Source of the DNA: Paenibacillus tengchongensis
GTDB lineage: Bacteria > Bacillota > Bacilli > Paenibacillales > Paenibacillaceae
Direction of reading: 5' to 3'
Assembly (NCBI RefSeq): GCF_008973665.1
Contig: NZ_WACP01000005.1
Span: 62,001-126,000, forward strand
Length of the DNA stretch: 64,000 nucleotides
The position numbers and the translations under genes were made by a program. Under the pieces are notes generated by a model. The model did no database searches, was not told the DNA's origin, and saw only the letters and a program-made list of their open reading frames with translations. This document shows, piece after piece, positions 38,821-50,426 of this stretch; the stretch's first letter is position 1; the number at the start of each line of letters is the position of its first letter.

Positions 38821-39741
38821 ATGCCAACAAGCAAATCAGCCAAATCCGCCGCCATCGTGGCGCTCACAGTTCTGATGACTGGCACATCGGCCTGCGGATA
38901 TTATTCCAAGGACACTAAACCCAAAGTAAATTCGGTAACCCCTACAGGCAATATCGCCGGCAGCTATTATGAGAAGAATTATTATAAAGATCCAAAGGGA
39001 ACCTTCTGGATTCCGCTGAAGCCGGCGGCCGCATCCATCGGGTACCGGATGAAGGATGACACCTCAAGCGGTGGATATGCCAAGATCGGCTATACGGATG
39101 TCATGTATATGCTGAAGCCCAATTACAGCCAAGCCTTCTCGCTGGGCGAAAAAATCACCCTGCCTGACCCACCGATCCGGCACAAGGGGCAGCTTTACGT
39201 TACTCCTACCGCGTTATCCAAATTTCTGCAGACCGAAGTGGGCTGGAATCCAACCAGCGGAGAGATCAATATCACTCCGCCCGTAGATAAGGAAGCCGGA
39301 ACCCAAGGTGCTGACGCGCCCGGAACGCTGCGCATCCAGAGTTTATCGGAGGCCGACAAAGACGAGCTGGTTGCCTATGCCAAGAGGTATCTGGGCACCC
39401 CGTATGATTTTGGCGCAGGCTCCTATGAAGAAACCAAGAAATTCGACTGTTCCTCCTTTACACGCCATGTGTTTAAAAAATTCGGCGTTACTTTGCCCCG
39501 TCTGGCCAGAGATCAGGATAATGTAGGCAGACGCGTGTCCCGCAGTGAGCTGGATGTAGGTGATTTAATCTTCTTTACGGTCCCCGGCCGATTTGAAAGC
39601 GATGCTGTCCCGGGCCATGTCGGGATCTATATCGGAGACGGCAAGTTCATCCATACCTGGGGAGAGCCCGGTGTGCAGATCAGCAAGCTCGATACGGGAT
39701 ACTGGCATGACGTAATTCTTCATATGACACGGGTACTGTAA
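38821..39741 (+). CDS. NlpC/P60 cell-wall hydrolase with stalk domain, 306 aa
   Basis: The N-terminal hydrophobic signal ends near C25 (GTSACGYY), which could be a weak lipobox. A copper-amine-oxidase-N-like module (about residues 60-150) precedes the NlpC/P60 catalytic domain (175-306). The catalytic Cys210 (FDCSSF), His266 (PGHVGIYIG) and third residue His278 are in place. Such enzymes cleave D-Glu-diaminopimelate bonds in peptidoglycan stem peptides. The ATG at 38821 follows GGAG; a TTG five codons earlier is possible. A convergent terminator follows. Confidence 0.9.
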   Translation: MPTSKSAKSAAIVALTVLMTGTSACGYYSKDTKPKVNSVTPTGNIAGSYYEKNYYKDPKGTFWIPLKPAAASIGYRMKDDTSSGGYAKIGYTDVMYMLKPNYSQAFSLGEKITLPDPPIRHKGQLYVTPTALSKFLQTEVGWNPTSGEINITPPVDKEAGTQGADAPGTLRIQSLSEADKDELVAYAKRYLGTPYDFGAGSYEETKKFDCSSFTRHVFKKFGVTLPRLARDQDNVGRRVSRSELDVGDLIFFTVPGRFESDAVPGHVGIYIGDGKFIHTWGEPGVQISKLDTGYWHDVILHMTRVL

Positions 39742-39757
39742 AATAACGCCATTTGAA

Positions 39758-39810
39758 AGACAGAGCAGCAATTCTCCAATATTTATGGAGAATCGCTGCT
39801 CTTCTCGTTT
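39758..39810. terminator. Convergent terminator
   Basis: A 17-base arm pair (AGAGCAGCAATTCTCCA with an almost perfect complement, one mismatch) is followed by TTCTCGTTTTT on the plus strand. It serves the NlpC/P60 gene and the Ca2+ ATPase gene. Confidence 0.85.
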
Positions 39811-39848
39811 TTGTGCTTATGAAAGACAACAACCGGCCAGTTTCACCT

Positions 39849-42548
<2,700 letters not shown>

Positions 42549-42636
42549 ACCGCCAGCTCCTTCCGCATCTAATGGTTATAATTAAAACCCTCATAAGGAG
42601 TTTTACCCAAAATTAGTCCGGAGATTCTACGGAAGC

Positions 42637-43047
42637 TCAATCTCTGTAAGCACGCTCAGACATCCGCTGAAAGCCTTTGAAACGCGTCCCCTGATAAGAC
42701 AGTCGTCCCTGGTCGCCTTCCACAATGACTCCGTAATCAGAACCGGACAGTTCTAATTCAAGCCGTTCACCTTCACCCGTTTCAAATGTTATGTAATAGC
42801 TTGTTTTGGCACTAGTCTCTCCCCGGCCGCCCCATACCTCAGTACGTCTGCCGACAACAACGCAATTGACCGTCACCAGCGGACTGGCATTATTTCTGCT
42901 CCACTGCGTTAATCCCTTAATGATTCCATACGCAAATATACCGATGACAGCCAAAATAATCAGCGTTCCAAAAAACTGTATTCCGCCGCCGAATGAGCCA
43001 AAGGGACTCGGATTTGAAAAACTCGCTGCTTGACTCCAATCGCTCAA
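42637..43047 (-). CDS. DUF2500-family membrane protein, 136 aa
   Basis: One membrane helix (FFGTLIILAVIGIFAYGII) is followed by a small beta-rich domain with VVGRRTEVWGG, YYITFETGEGERLELELSG, YGVIVEGDQGRLSYQGTR, read as separate conserved blocks of DUF2500. The function is unknown across the family. The start is uncertain: TTG at 43047 is nine bases after AAGGA, whereas a TTG seven codons earlier lacks a good ribosome binding site. It lies upstream of and codirectional with the Ca2+ ATPase gene. Confidence 0.78.
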   Translation of the reverse strand: MSDWSQAASFSNPSPFGSFGGGIQFFGTLIILAVIGIFAYGIIKGLTQWSRNNASPLVTVNCVVVGRRTEVWGGRGETSAKTSYYITFETGEGERLELELSGSDYGVIVEGDQGRLSYQGTRFKGFQRMSERAYRD

Positions 43048-43229
43048 AATGCCCCATCCTTCCCCCAAAAAAAGTTTTTGCCATACATTTACTTCTGGAT
43101 ACGCCCGTTATCTGCTCCGGTTTCAATTTTACAGCCGTTTGCCGCCTTATAAAATCCGCTTTCAATTTGGCTGACGTAAAATCGTATGTTATGCTTTACA
43201 TATACTTTATTCCGTAAGGAGGTGGTCCC

Positions 43230-43592
43230 ATGATGACATATCCTAGCTGCAGCCGGCTCTCCCGCCTGTTGCGGGCGGCCCTGATTCCGCTCCTGCTGTT
43301 CAGCATGCTCGCAGCTTCGGCCGGAAGGTTTCATTCAGCGGATTCCGACGATCACTCCAGTAAAGTTAAACGCTATGAACATAAAATTACGCATACAGTG
43401 TGGAAAAAAACCACGCTGCACAAGTATATGCCGCTGATCCGGCCTGCGCAGCACGGGACCACCTCCTGGAATGCCGGCGTTTCAGCCACAGCTGTCTTAG
43501 CCGTATCGCTTCTGCCGGTCATTTATCTCCGGCTGAAGCGGATGCTGCTGTATCCGCTGAAATTCACCTCGCAGTTTGTAGACTATGCTTAG
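43230..43592 (+). CDS. Uncharacterised membrane or secreted protein, 120 aa
   Basis: A strong TAAGGAGG seven bases before the start supports translation. The first 33 residues are a signal peptide or anchor (LLRAALIPLLLFSMLAASAG). A short His/Lys-rich middle segment (KVKRYEHKITHTVWKK) follows, then a second hydrophobic helix (VSATAVLAVSLLPVIYL) and a basic, aromatic tail. No family is recognised. It lies 73 bases before the yitT-family gene, so the two may be cotranscribed. TTGGCT and TATGCT at 17-base spacing upstream are a weak promoter candidate. Confidence 0.6.
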   Translation: MMTYPSCSRLSRLLRAALIPLLLFSMLAASAGRFHSADSDDHSSKVKRYEHKITHTVWKKTTLHKYMPLIRPAQHGTTSWNAGVSATAVLAVSLLPVIYLRLKRMLLYPLKFTSQFVDYA

Positions 43593-43665
43593 CGGCTGAA
43601 TATATAGCTCTCCATTCTATATACCCGGGCAAAATATATTTCCCTTCAAGAAGGGAGGATCACAG

Positions 43666-44520
43666 ATGAAACGAAATTACAGTGGCGAGTATCCCCCCCT
43701 GCACAGACGTAAGGGAGTGCGCACACTTTCTGTCATCGCGGGCGGTCTTATAGCAGCTGTTGGACTGGAACTGTTCCTGATGCCACATAAGCTGATTACC
43801 GGAGGTATCGCCGGATTGTCGGCCCTGCTGTCGCATATGACGGAAATGCGTCTTGGCTTGTTTCTGTTCCTGCTGAATCTGCCGTTTATTCTGCTGTCAC
43901 GCAAGCAGATTAACCTGAAGTTTGCACTGTATACCATGCTCGGTCTGATCTGCCTGACGGCGGGCTCACTGGCCCTGCACCGGTTCCCGGCTGTCATTAC
44001 CGAGCCGCTGCCGGCCGCTCTCGCCGGCGGTCTCTGTCTCGGCCTCGGGCTTGGCATATCCATCCGCTTCGGCGGCGTAGGCGGTCCGGCACCGGAATCG
44101 GGATTTATGTTTCTGCGCAGCGGGCCGCCCAAATGGGCTGAGACTGCTCTGATGCTGCTGAACTGCGCCATTCTGCTCTGCGCAGGCGCCTTGTTCGGCT
44201 GGGATCAGGCCATGTACTCGATCCTCGCCTACCTGCTTGCCTTTGAAGGAGTCCGCTTCTCTCTGCGCGACCTCACCCGTTCCCGGCCGGTATGGATAAC
44301 CACAAGCCGCTGTACGGAGATCAAAGCGGCGCTGCGTGATGAGCTGGAGCGCGAATCCAAGCTGGTGCAGGACGCCGGCCCGGAAGGCCAGCCCGGCACC
44401 TTATTCTGTCTGGCCAGCCGCATGGAAGAGGAAGCGCTCACTACCATCGTGCACAGCTTCGATCGCCAGGGTGAGATTGTTATCGGCAGTCAGACGAGAC
44501 GGATGCCCTTTTCTCATTAA
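43666..44520 (+). CDS. YitT-family membrane protein, 284 aa
   Basis: Five to six membrane helices include AVGLELFLMPHKLITGGIAG, the typical first-helix signature of YitT/DUF161 proteins, and GGVGGPAPESGFMFL later. The C-terminal ~80 residues (VWITTSRCTEIKAALRDEL onward) form the small cytoplasmic DUF2179 domain. The function of YitT proteins is not settled. GGCGGVGG in the middle replaces the more common GGSTGG loop, a divergence from the typical family. The start follows AGGGAGG. A bidirectional terminator follows. Confidence 0.85.
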   Translation: MKRNYSGEYPPLHRRKGVRTLSVIAGGLIAAVGLELFLMPHKLITGGIAGLSALLSHMTEMRLGLFLFLLNLPFILLSRKQINLKFALYTMLGLICLTAGSLALHRFPAVITEPLPAALAGGLCLGLGLGISIRFGGVGGPAPESGFMFLRSGPPKWAETALMLLNCAILLCAGALFGWDQAMYSILAYLLAFEGVRFSLRDLTRSRPVWITTSRCTEIKAALRDELERESKLVQDAGPEGQPGTLFCLASRMEEEALTTIVHSFDRQGEIVIGSQTRRMPFSH

Positions 44521-44530
44521 ACTGCAATAA

Positions 44531-44575
44531 ACCAAAAAGCGTTCCCGCCGCAATAAGGCAGGAACGCTTTTTGGT
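44531..44575. terminator. Bidirectional convergent terminator
   Basis: A perfect 15-bp stem (ACCAAAAAGCGTTCC with its complement) separates the yitT-family gene and the SpoVIF-like gene. Confidence 0.9.
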
Positions 44576-44606
44576 CCGTAAAGGATGATCCGAAGGGATT
44601 CTAAAG

Positions 44607-44894
44607 TCAGCGGAACATGTTCCACAAGCGGATCAGATGAAAGGTGTTATTCGGATCAATTTTCTGGGCGATGACGAACTTGACAATTTGCTCTTCCTGC
44701 GTTGAAGATAATTTCTCATTCAGCACGGCTGCGGCGTTCCGCACCAGCCGGCGTACCACTGCCGGATCTTGCAATTCCTGCCGTGAAATGCCTTGAATCA
44801 TATTTTTGATGCGGTCCTTGACAGCCGTGTTCTTCATCTTCAGCTTAATGCGTTCCACCAGCTGCGGGCTGATTCCGTATTGCTGATATCCCAA
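44607..44894 (-). CDS. SpoVIF-like sporulation protein, 95 aa
   Basis: The C-terminal two thirds (DRIKNMIQGISRQELQDPAV, VRRLVRNAAAVLNEKLS, QEEQIVKFVIAQKIDPN) matches the pattern of stage VI sporulation protein F: a short helix, a conserved RxLVR stretch, then QEEQIVKxI. SpoVIF helps assemble the spore coat in B. subtilis through GerE. The N-terminus MGYQQYGISPQLVERIKLKM is longer than in B. subtilis. The start is taken as TTG after GGGAGG; upstream codons lack support. It is downstream of recG, 67 bases away. Confidence 0.72.
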   Translation of the reverse strand: MGYQQYGISPQLVERIKLKMKNTAVKDRIKNMIQGISRQELQDPAVVRRLVRNAAAVLNEKLSSTQEEQIVKFVIAQKIDPNNTFHLIRLWNMFR

Positions 44895-44961
44895 ACGACA
44901 AGCACCTCCCGTCATATCCGTCATTCACAGTATATGACCGGAGGCTCCTGCATGTGCCTAT

Positions 44962-47013
44962 TTAGTCAATGACCTCGCCCTGAAAAATTTGTTCACTCTG
45001 CAGGTACCTCCGCAGCGCCGCATAATCAGGCGATGTCCAGAAGGAGGCCTCCTTCAGCAGCTCCGCCGCATCGTCTCGGGCCTGCTCCAGAATCTCGAAA
45101 TCGGCCGTCATGTCAGCCAGCCGGAATTCCGGCAGCCCGCTCTGCTTCGTGCCGAAGAAATCGCCGGGTCCGCGGAGCTCCAGATCACGCCTGGACACCT
45201 CGAACCCGTCGTCGGTCTCCGTCATAGCGGTCATTCGCTCACGGCCAATCTCCGATTTCGGGTCGGCGACCAGTACACAATATGAAGCATGGCTGCCCCG
45301 TCCGACCCGGCCGCGCAGCTGGTGCAGCTGTGACAGGCCGAACCGGTCCGCATCCATAATAATCATCAGCGTGGCATTGGGTACGTCCACACCTACCTCG
45401 ACAACCGTTGTAGAGACCAGTAATTGAACCTCGTTGCTGTAGAATGCGCGCATGACCTCGTCTTTTTCCGCCGGTGTCATCCGCCCGTGCAGCAGACCGA
45501 CCTTGTAGCCGGGAAAATGCTGCGACATCTGCACATACAGGTCAATCGCGTTCTGTACATCCAGCTTCTCCGACTCCTCGATCAGCGGACAGATCAGATA
45601 AGCCTGTCTTCCCTGATCCACCTCACGGTTCACGAGGCCCAGCACCCGGTCCAGTTTATCGTGCTTGACCCAATAGGTCGTAATAGGTACCCGCCCCTTG
45701 GGGCGTTCAGCCAGTGTCGAGACATCCATATCACCAAAGACAGTGATCGCCAGCGTCCTTGGTATCGGCGTCGCCGTCATCGTCAGCACATCGGGATTGT
45801 AGCCTTTGCGGCGCAGTACGCTGCGCTGGTTGACCCCAAAGCGGTGCTGCTCGTCGGTGACCACCAGCCCCAGGCTGCGGAAGAAAACATCGTCCTGGAT
45901 CAGGGCATGTGTACCGACGACGACATCCAGCATCCCCATCTGCAGGGAAGCAAGCATGTCCTTGCGCTTGCGCCCGGTTACGCTCCCGGTAAGCAGTCCT
46001 ACAGAGATGCCGAACGGTTCAAACATCCGGGTTAAGGAGCGCATATGCTGCTCCGCAAGAATCTCCGTCGGGACCATAAGCGCTCCCTGAAAGCCCGATT
46101 TCACAGTGGCATAAAGAGCAATCGCCGCAAGCACCGTCTTGCCTGACCCCACATCGCCCTGCAGCAGACGGTTCATGCAATATGGCGACCGCATGTCCTG
46201 CAGAATCTCCAGCTCCACCCGTTTCTGGGCGTCCGTAAGTTCGAAGGGCAGACTTCGCACGAACTGGCGCACCGTTGCGTTGTCCACCGTATGCACCACA
46301 CCGTCCATTCTCCGCTGATTAAGCACACGGAACGCCTGTACTTTCAGCTGGAAGAGAAACAGCTCCTCATAGACCATCCTGCGCCGGCCCTGCTGGCCTT
46401 CGCGGGTGTCCTCCGGGTTATGGATGGTGGCGATAGCCCGCTTGCGCGGCATAAAATCATATTTCCGTATAAGCGCCTGCGGCAGAATCTCCGGGATCAG
46501 CTCGCCGAACTGCTGCAGTCCCTGGCTGATCGTCTTGCGGATCCAGCTCTGCGTGATTTTGCCGCCAACCGAATATACCGGCTGCAGTGTACCGGTCTTG
46601 CCGCCGCCGCGGTCGGGAAATTCATAGTCCGAGACGGTGATTTGGCTGCGCTTCTGATCCCACTTGCCGGTAATGACGACCTCACGGCCGACCGTCAGCT
46701 GCTCGCGTACATAATGCTGGTTAAACCAGGTAGCTGTGAACATCCACGGCTCCGCCACCATTTTGCAGCTGAGCCGTGATTTGCCTCCGTAACGCTGCAG
46801 TACGGGAATGCCGATGACCTTAGCCACCAGCGTCGCCTTGTCGCCGTGCTTGACTTCATTCAGCGGACGCGGACGAAAATCTTCATAACGGAACGGATAG
46901 TATTCCAGCAAATCTTTCACATTAAAGATGCCAAAGGCGTGAAGCTCACTTTGCTTTTGAGCGCTCACGCCGTTCACTTGCTTTACTTCAATGGATTCCA
47001 AAGATAATGTCAT
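44962..47013 (-). CDS. recG: ATP-dependent DNA helicase RecG, 683 aa
   Basis: RecG remodels stalled replication forks and branched recombination intermediates. The N-terminal wedge/OB domain (residues 60-150) is followed by a helicase core with Walker A GDVGSGKT (286-293), DEQHRFG motif II, TATPIPRTLA motif III and QLRGRVGRGSHASYC motif VI. TheRecG-specific C-terminus with GPGDFFGTKQSGLPEFR is intact. The length is normal. It follows the DegV-family gene by 15 bases, as in the B. subtilis fakA-recG neighbourhood. Confidence 0.97.
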   Translation of the reverse strand: MTLSLESIEVKQVNGVSAQKQSELHAFGIFNVKDLLEYYPFRYEDFRPRPLNEVKHGDKATLVAKVIGIPVLQRYGGKSRLSCKMVAEPWMFTATWFNQHYVREQLTVGREVVITGKWDQKRSQITVSDYEFPDRGGGKTGTLQPVYSVGGKITQSWIRKTISQGLQQFGELIPEILPQALIRKYDFMPRKRAIATIHNPEDTREGQQGRRRMVYEELFLFQLKVQAFRVLNQRRMDGVVHTVDNATVRQFVRSLPFELTDAQKRVELEILQDMRSPYCMNRLLQGDVGSGKTVLAAIALYATVKSGFQGALMVPTEILAEQHMRSLTRMFEPFGISVGLLTGSVTGRKRKDMLASLQMGMLDVVVGTHALIQDDVFFRSLGLVVTDEQHRFGVNQRSVLRRKGYNPDVLTMTATPIPRTLAITVFGDMDVSTLAERPKGRVPITTYWVKHDKLDRVLGLVNREVDQGRQAYLICPLIEESEKLDVQNAIDLYVQMSQHFPGYKVGLLHGRMTPAEKDEVMRAFYSNEVQLLVSTTVVEVGVDVPNATLMIIMDADRFGLSQLHQLRGRVGRGSHASYCVLVADPKSEIGRERMTAMTETDDGFEVSRRDLELRGPGDFFGTKQSGLPEFRLADMTADFEILEQARDDAAELLKEASFWTSPDYAALRRYLQSEQIFQGEVID

Positions 47014-47028
47014 AACACACCCCTATAT

Positions 47029-47889
47029 TCAAGCGGGCCAGATGAACACGGCCAGCGTTCCGTTGCCGACATGGCTGCCCACAACAGGACCGACGTTGGT
47101 CAGCACTTGCTCATTCAGGGTGAAATGAGCTGCGAGCTCCTTCAAGAACTCTTCGCCGGCTGCCGGCTCCGCCGTATGGCCCACAGCTACGTTAATGTTG
47201 TGCACTCCCGGCAGGTCGGATTTGAACAGCTCGATCATGCGGGCGACCGCCTTCTTGCGGCCTCTGACCTTCTCCACCGCATAAATAATGCCTTCCTCGT
47301 CAATCGATAGAATGGGCTTGATATTCAGCAGTGTGCCGAGAATCGCCGACGCCTTGCCGATCCGCCCGCCTTTCTGCAGATACTCGAGTGTATCCACGAG
47401 GAAATACAGCTTGCGGGAGCGGCGCAGGCGCTCTGCGGCTTCGAGGATTTCTTCCGGTGCCATGCCTTCCTTTGCCCATCTTGCAGCCTGCACAACCATT
47501 AGACCAAAACCGTAAGAGGCGGAGAGTGAATCCACAACCGTGATCCGCTCCCCCTCCTCTTCCAGCATCGATTTAGCCAGCACTGCGGATTGATAGGTAC
47601 CGCTCAGCCCGGATGAAATATGAAACGACAGAATCGGACTGTCCGGGTAATTCGCAAGAATGCTGCGGTACACGTTCATGTATTCGACCGGTGACGGCTG
47701 CGATGTGGTCGGCAGCTGCGGCGAGCGGGGAAGACGCTCGTAGAACTGCTCCGGTGACATGTCTACACCGTCGCGGTATGATTCATCGCCGAACATGAGC
47801 GTTAGCGGCACAACCTCGATGCCAAGCTCTTTCGCCATTGCCGGCGGGATATCTGAAGTGCTGTCGGTGACGATTACTGTGCGTCTCAT
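47029..47889 (-). CDS. DegV-family fatty-acid-binding protein (FakB type), 286 aa
   Basis: The sequence starts with TVIVTDSTSDIPPAMAKELG, contains SFHISSGLSGTYQSA and VDTLEYLQKGGRIGKA, and ends GPVVGSHVGNGTLAVF, all DegV hallmarks. DegV/FakB proteins present a bound fatty acid to FakA for phosphorylation. The fakA-like gene lies 30 bases upstream, so a working FakA-FakB pair is a strong inference. The ATG at 47889 has GGGGAGG six bases upstream; the frame extends five codons further without support. Confidence 0.9.
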   Translation of the reverse strand: MRRTVIVTDSTSDIPPAMAKELGIEVVPLTLMFGDESYRDGVDMSPEQFYERLPRSPQLPTTSQPSPVEYMNVYRSILANYPDSPILSFHISSGLSGTYQSAVLAKSMLEEEGERITVVDSLSASYGFGLMVVQAARWAKEGMAPEEILEAAERLRRSRKLYFLVDTLEYLQKGGRIGKASAILGTLLNIKPILSIDEEGIIYAVEKVRGRKKAVARMIELFKSDLPGVHNINVAVGHTAEPAAGEEFLKELAAHFTLNEQVLTNVGPVVGSHVGNGTLAVFIWPA

Positions 47890-47919
47890 GACTTTCCTCC
47901 CCAACTGATTTGGTGCCTC

Positions 47920-49698
47920 TTACGGCTCCACAGAGAATAAATAGTAATACAGCGGCTGACCGCCTTCGTGAATCTCCACTTCCACCTGCGGGTAGGCCGC
48001 TTCCAGCCAAGCTCCCAGCGCTTCGGTTACTTCTTCTTTGGCATCAGCGCCGGTCAGTACGGTAACGATCTCGTCGCCGTTCTCCAGCATATTCTCCAGC
48101 AGTTGGCGGCTGGCCGCCAGCAGATCATCGTCAGCGGCAACAATCTTGGAATTGCTGATGCCGATGTACTGTCCGGATTTAATCTGCAGCTCTTCAATTA
48201 CAGTATCTCTAACCGCATTGGTAACCTGACCGGATTTGACCTGGGCGATTGCCTCCAGCATATTGCCGGTATTGACATCTACCGTGTCATCTTCCTGGAA
48301 AGCGAAGGCGGCCGCGATGCCCTGCGGAATGCTCTTGCTCGGAATTACGGTAATATCCCGCTCGCCTTCGAGCAGTTCCTTCGCCTGCTGGGCGGCCAGC
48401 ACGATGTTGGAGTTGTTCGGCAGGATGTAAATATGCTTGGCCGAAATCGAAGAGATTGCGTTGACGAAATCTTCGGTACTTGGATTCATCGTCTGTCCGC
48501 CAGAGAGCACTGCATCTACGCCGAGACTGCGGAATATTTCCGATATACCCTCGCCGGAAGACACTGCGATGAAGCCGTATGGTGCCAGGTCGTCCGCAGG
48601 AGGAACTGCCGGAGCTTGTACGCTGCTCGTTTCCGCCGGCATATCCGCGAAGAGCTCCGGCATCGGCGCGATATCCATCCCTGTGGTCAGCAGGTCGCGG
48701 TGCTGCTCGCGCATGTTCAGAATATGGATCTGGGTAATTTCCCCGTATAAGAGGGCAAGGTTCAGTACATCGCCCGGAGTCTTGGAATGGACATGCACTT
48801 TGATCGTTTCGTCATCGGAGATGACAATGATGGAATCCCCGTTGACTGACAACGCTTTCCTAAAAGCATCCTCGTCAAAAACCGCATTGGCGGTCCCGCC
48901 GAGCTGGCGGTTGATGAAAAACTCCATATCATATAAAAATTCAATATCTTCTGTATGCAGCTGGGATTGCGCCGAAGCATGCATGGAAGCCGCAGGTGCT
49001 GCAGGCTTATCCGCAACAGGTACATTGGCAGGCTTAGAAGCTTGTCCCTGCTGAACAGAAACCGGTGCGGCAGCCGGAACGGCGCCTGTCAGGTATTGAT
49101 GAAAGCCTTCATAAATATAGACCAGACCCTGACCGCCTGAATCGACAACCCCTACCTGTTTGAGCACCGGCAGCAATTCCGGCGTATGCGCGAGCGCTTC
49201 TTTGGCTTTGGCCAGCACCTCTGTCATCAGCTCAGTCACATCTGTCGTCCGCCGGGCGAGGTATGTCGCGTGCTTCGCCGCTTCCTTGGCCACGGTCAGA
49301 ATGGTGCCTTCCACCGGCTTTACAACCGCTTTGTAGGCTGTGTCTACGCCAGTCTGCAGTGCCGCTGCGAATTGCTGGGCATTAAGTTCTTCATACTGGG
49401 CCGCGTAACGTCCGAACCCCCGGAACAGCTGAGACAGGATAACCCCGGAGTTACCGCGGGCCCCCATCAATAGTCCCTTGGACAGAACCCCTGCGCATTG
49501 GCCCAGAGAGGCGGTATTATTCTTCTTCAACTCGTTCGCGCCTGCGGTCATCGTCAAATTCATATTGGTTCCCGTATCGCCGTCCGGCACCGGAAATACA
49601 TTCAAGGAATTGACATGCTCAGCATGCTGATGCAGCATATCCGCTCCGGCGAGAACCATTGCGGTAAAATCTGTTCCATTTATAGAACGCTTACTCAA
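47920..49698 (-). CDS. fakA: Fatty acid kinase catalytic subunit FakA (YloV), 592 aa
   Basis: The N-terminal DhaL-type nucleotide-binding domain (about residues 1-200) has NVFPVPDGDTGTNM with the Mg-binding Asp residues and SKGLLMGARGNSGVILSQ. A Pro/Ala-rich linker (205-250) leads to the middle and C-terminal domains (HVHSKTPGDVLNLALLYGEI, PNNSNIVLAAQQ). FakA phosphorylates FakB-bound exogenous fatty acids. The start is TTG eight bases after AAGGGG. In B. subtilis yloU precedes yloV, but here only the rpmB promoter region lies upstream. Confidence 0.93.
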   Translation of the reverse strand: MSKRSINGTDFTAMVLAGADMLHQHAEHVNSLNVFPVPDGDTGTNMNLTMTAGANELKKNNTASLGQCAGVLSKGLLMGARGNSGVILSQLFRGFGRYAAQYEELNAQQFAAALQTGVDTAYKAVVKPVEGTILTVAKEAAKHATYLARRTTDVTELMTEVLAKAKEALAHTPELLPVLKQVGVVDSGGQGLVYIYEGFHQYLTGAVPAAAPVSVQQGQASKPANVPVADKPAAPAASMHASAQSQLHTEDIEFLYDMEFFINRQLGGTANAVFDEDAFRKALSVNGDSIIVISDDETIKVHVHSKTPGDVLNLALLYGEITQIHILNMREQHRDLLTTGMDIAPMPELFADMPAETSSVQAPAVPPADDLAPYGFIAVSSGEGISEIFRSLGVDAVLSGGQTMNPSTEDFVNAISSISAKHIYILPNNSNIVLAAQQAKELLEGERDITVIPSKSIPQGIAAAFAFQEDDTVDVNTGNMLEAIAQVKSGQVTNAVRDTVIEELQIKSGQYIGISNSKIVAADDDLLAASRQLLENMLENGDEIVTVLTGADAKEEVTEALGAWLEAAYPQVEVEIHEGGQPLYYYLFSVEP

Positions 49699-49811
49699 TG
49701 AGAATTCCCCTTCCTAACTTTATGCCTAATCAATTCGTAGATTAACTGGACATAATACACTAAGCTATATTGTACTATAAGAGCCAAAAGAAATAAATGT
49801 TTTTGAAGCAG

Positions 49812-49841
49812 TTGACGTAGCATTTTTTGCTGTGATATTAT
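49812..49841 (+). promoter_or_regulatory. Promoter of rpmB
   Basis: TTGACG (49812-49817) and TATTAT (49836-49841) are spaced by 18 bases, with a TGTGA stretch before the -10. The start codon is 50 bases downstream. Confidence 0.65.
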
Positions 49842-49891
49842 ATTTGAGTATTGTTTTAAGCAGGTGTTAGTAACACAAGGAGGTGTAATTC

Positions 49892-50080
49892 ATGTCCCGT
49901 AAATGTACTGTAACTGGCAAGAAACCAGGCAGCGGCAACCACGTATCCCATGCCAACAACCGCAACCGTCGTTCTTGGGGGGTTAACGTTCAGAAGGTTC
50001 GTATTCTCGTGAACGGCAAACCGAAACGTGTATACGTCAGCACCCGCGCGCTGAAGAGCGGCAAAGTAGAACGCGTTTAG
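49892..50080 (+). CDS. rpmB: 50S ribosomal protein L28
   Basis: The 62-residue protein begins [20 protein letters not shown] and continues [16 protein letters not shown], the L28 signature. It lacks the second CxxC pair of the zinc-binding L28 type (only one Cys, C5), so it is the zinc-independent form. AAGGAGG is eight bases before the ATG. As in B. subtilis it is transcribed opposite to its neighbours and has its own promoter and terminator. Confidence 0.97.
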   Translation: MSRKCTVTGKKPGSGNHVSHANNRNRRSWGVNVQKVRILVNGKPKRVYVSTRALKSGKVERV

Positions 50081-50095
50081 TCTTAATATGAAGCA

Positions 50096-50130
50096 AAAAG
50101 CACCCTTTACATTAGTAAGGTGCTTTTTTT
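50096..50130. terminator. Terminator of rpmB, convergent with spoVM
   Basis: AAAAAGCACC and GGTGCTTTTTTT arms around a 14-base partly paired loop. A-rich and T-rich flanks allow use from both strands. Confidence 0.88.
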
Positions 50131-50163
50131 CATGTCTGCTGTTTCTCCGCTTGCCTGGGCCTC

Positions 50164-50244
50164 TTAACTCTTCTGAAAAGTATTCAATATCGCCTTAACA
50201 AAACCTCCCAAAAACTTCGGCAGCTTAAACGTGTAAAATTTCAT
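50164..50244 (-). CDS. spoVM: Stage V sporulation protein M, 26 aa
   Basis: This very short gene encodes 26 residues starting MKFYTFKLPKFLGG and ending NTFQKS, the same length as B. subtilis SpoVM and similar along the whole peptide, including Pro9. SpoVM is an amphipathic helix that recognises the convex forespore membrane and anchors SpoIVA for coat and cortex assembly. GGAGGG lies six bases before the ATG. It sits between rpe and rpmB as in B. subtilis, but thiN is absent. A mother-cell promoter is expected; no clear SigE boxes were identified. Confidence 0.95.
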   Translation of the reverse strand: MKFYTFKLPKFLGGFVKAILNTFQKS

Positions 50245-50341
50245 CCCTTACCCTCCCATCAATTCATGCCGTACGGTAGGATACTTTCCTGTCTGGGCAT
50301 ACTGACGAACCGCAGAACCTCCGGCAACCCGCTTTCTGATA

Positions 50342-50378
50342 TAAAAAAAGGCTACATGAGGTTTCTGCTCATGTAACC
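50342..50378 (-). terminator. Terminator of the rpe operon
   Basis: GGTTACATGAG and CTCATGTAGCC form an 11-bp stem with one G-T pair, followed by seven T residues on the minus strand. Confidence 0.9.
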
Positions 50379-50426
50379 ATGTTATGCACCTTGAACTTGG
50401 CCTATACCTTGTAACCAAGCCCGCTT

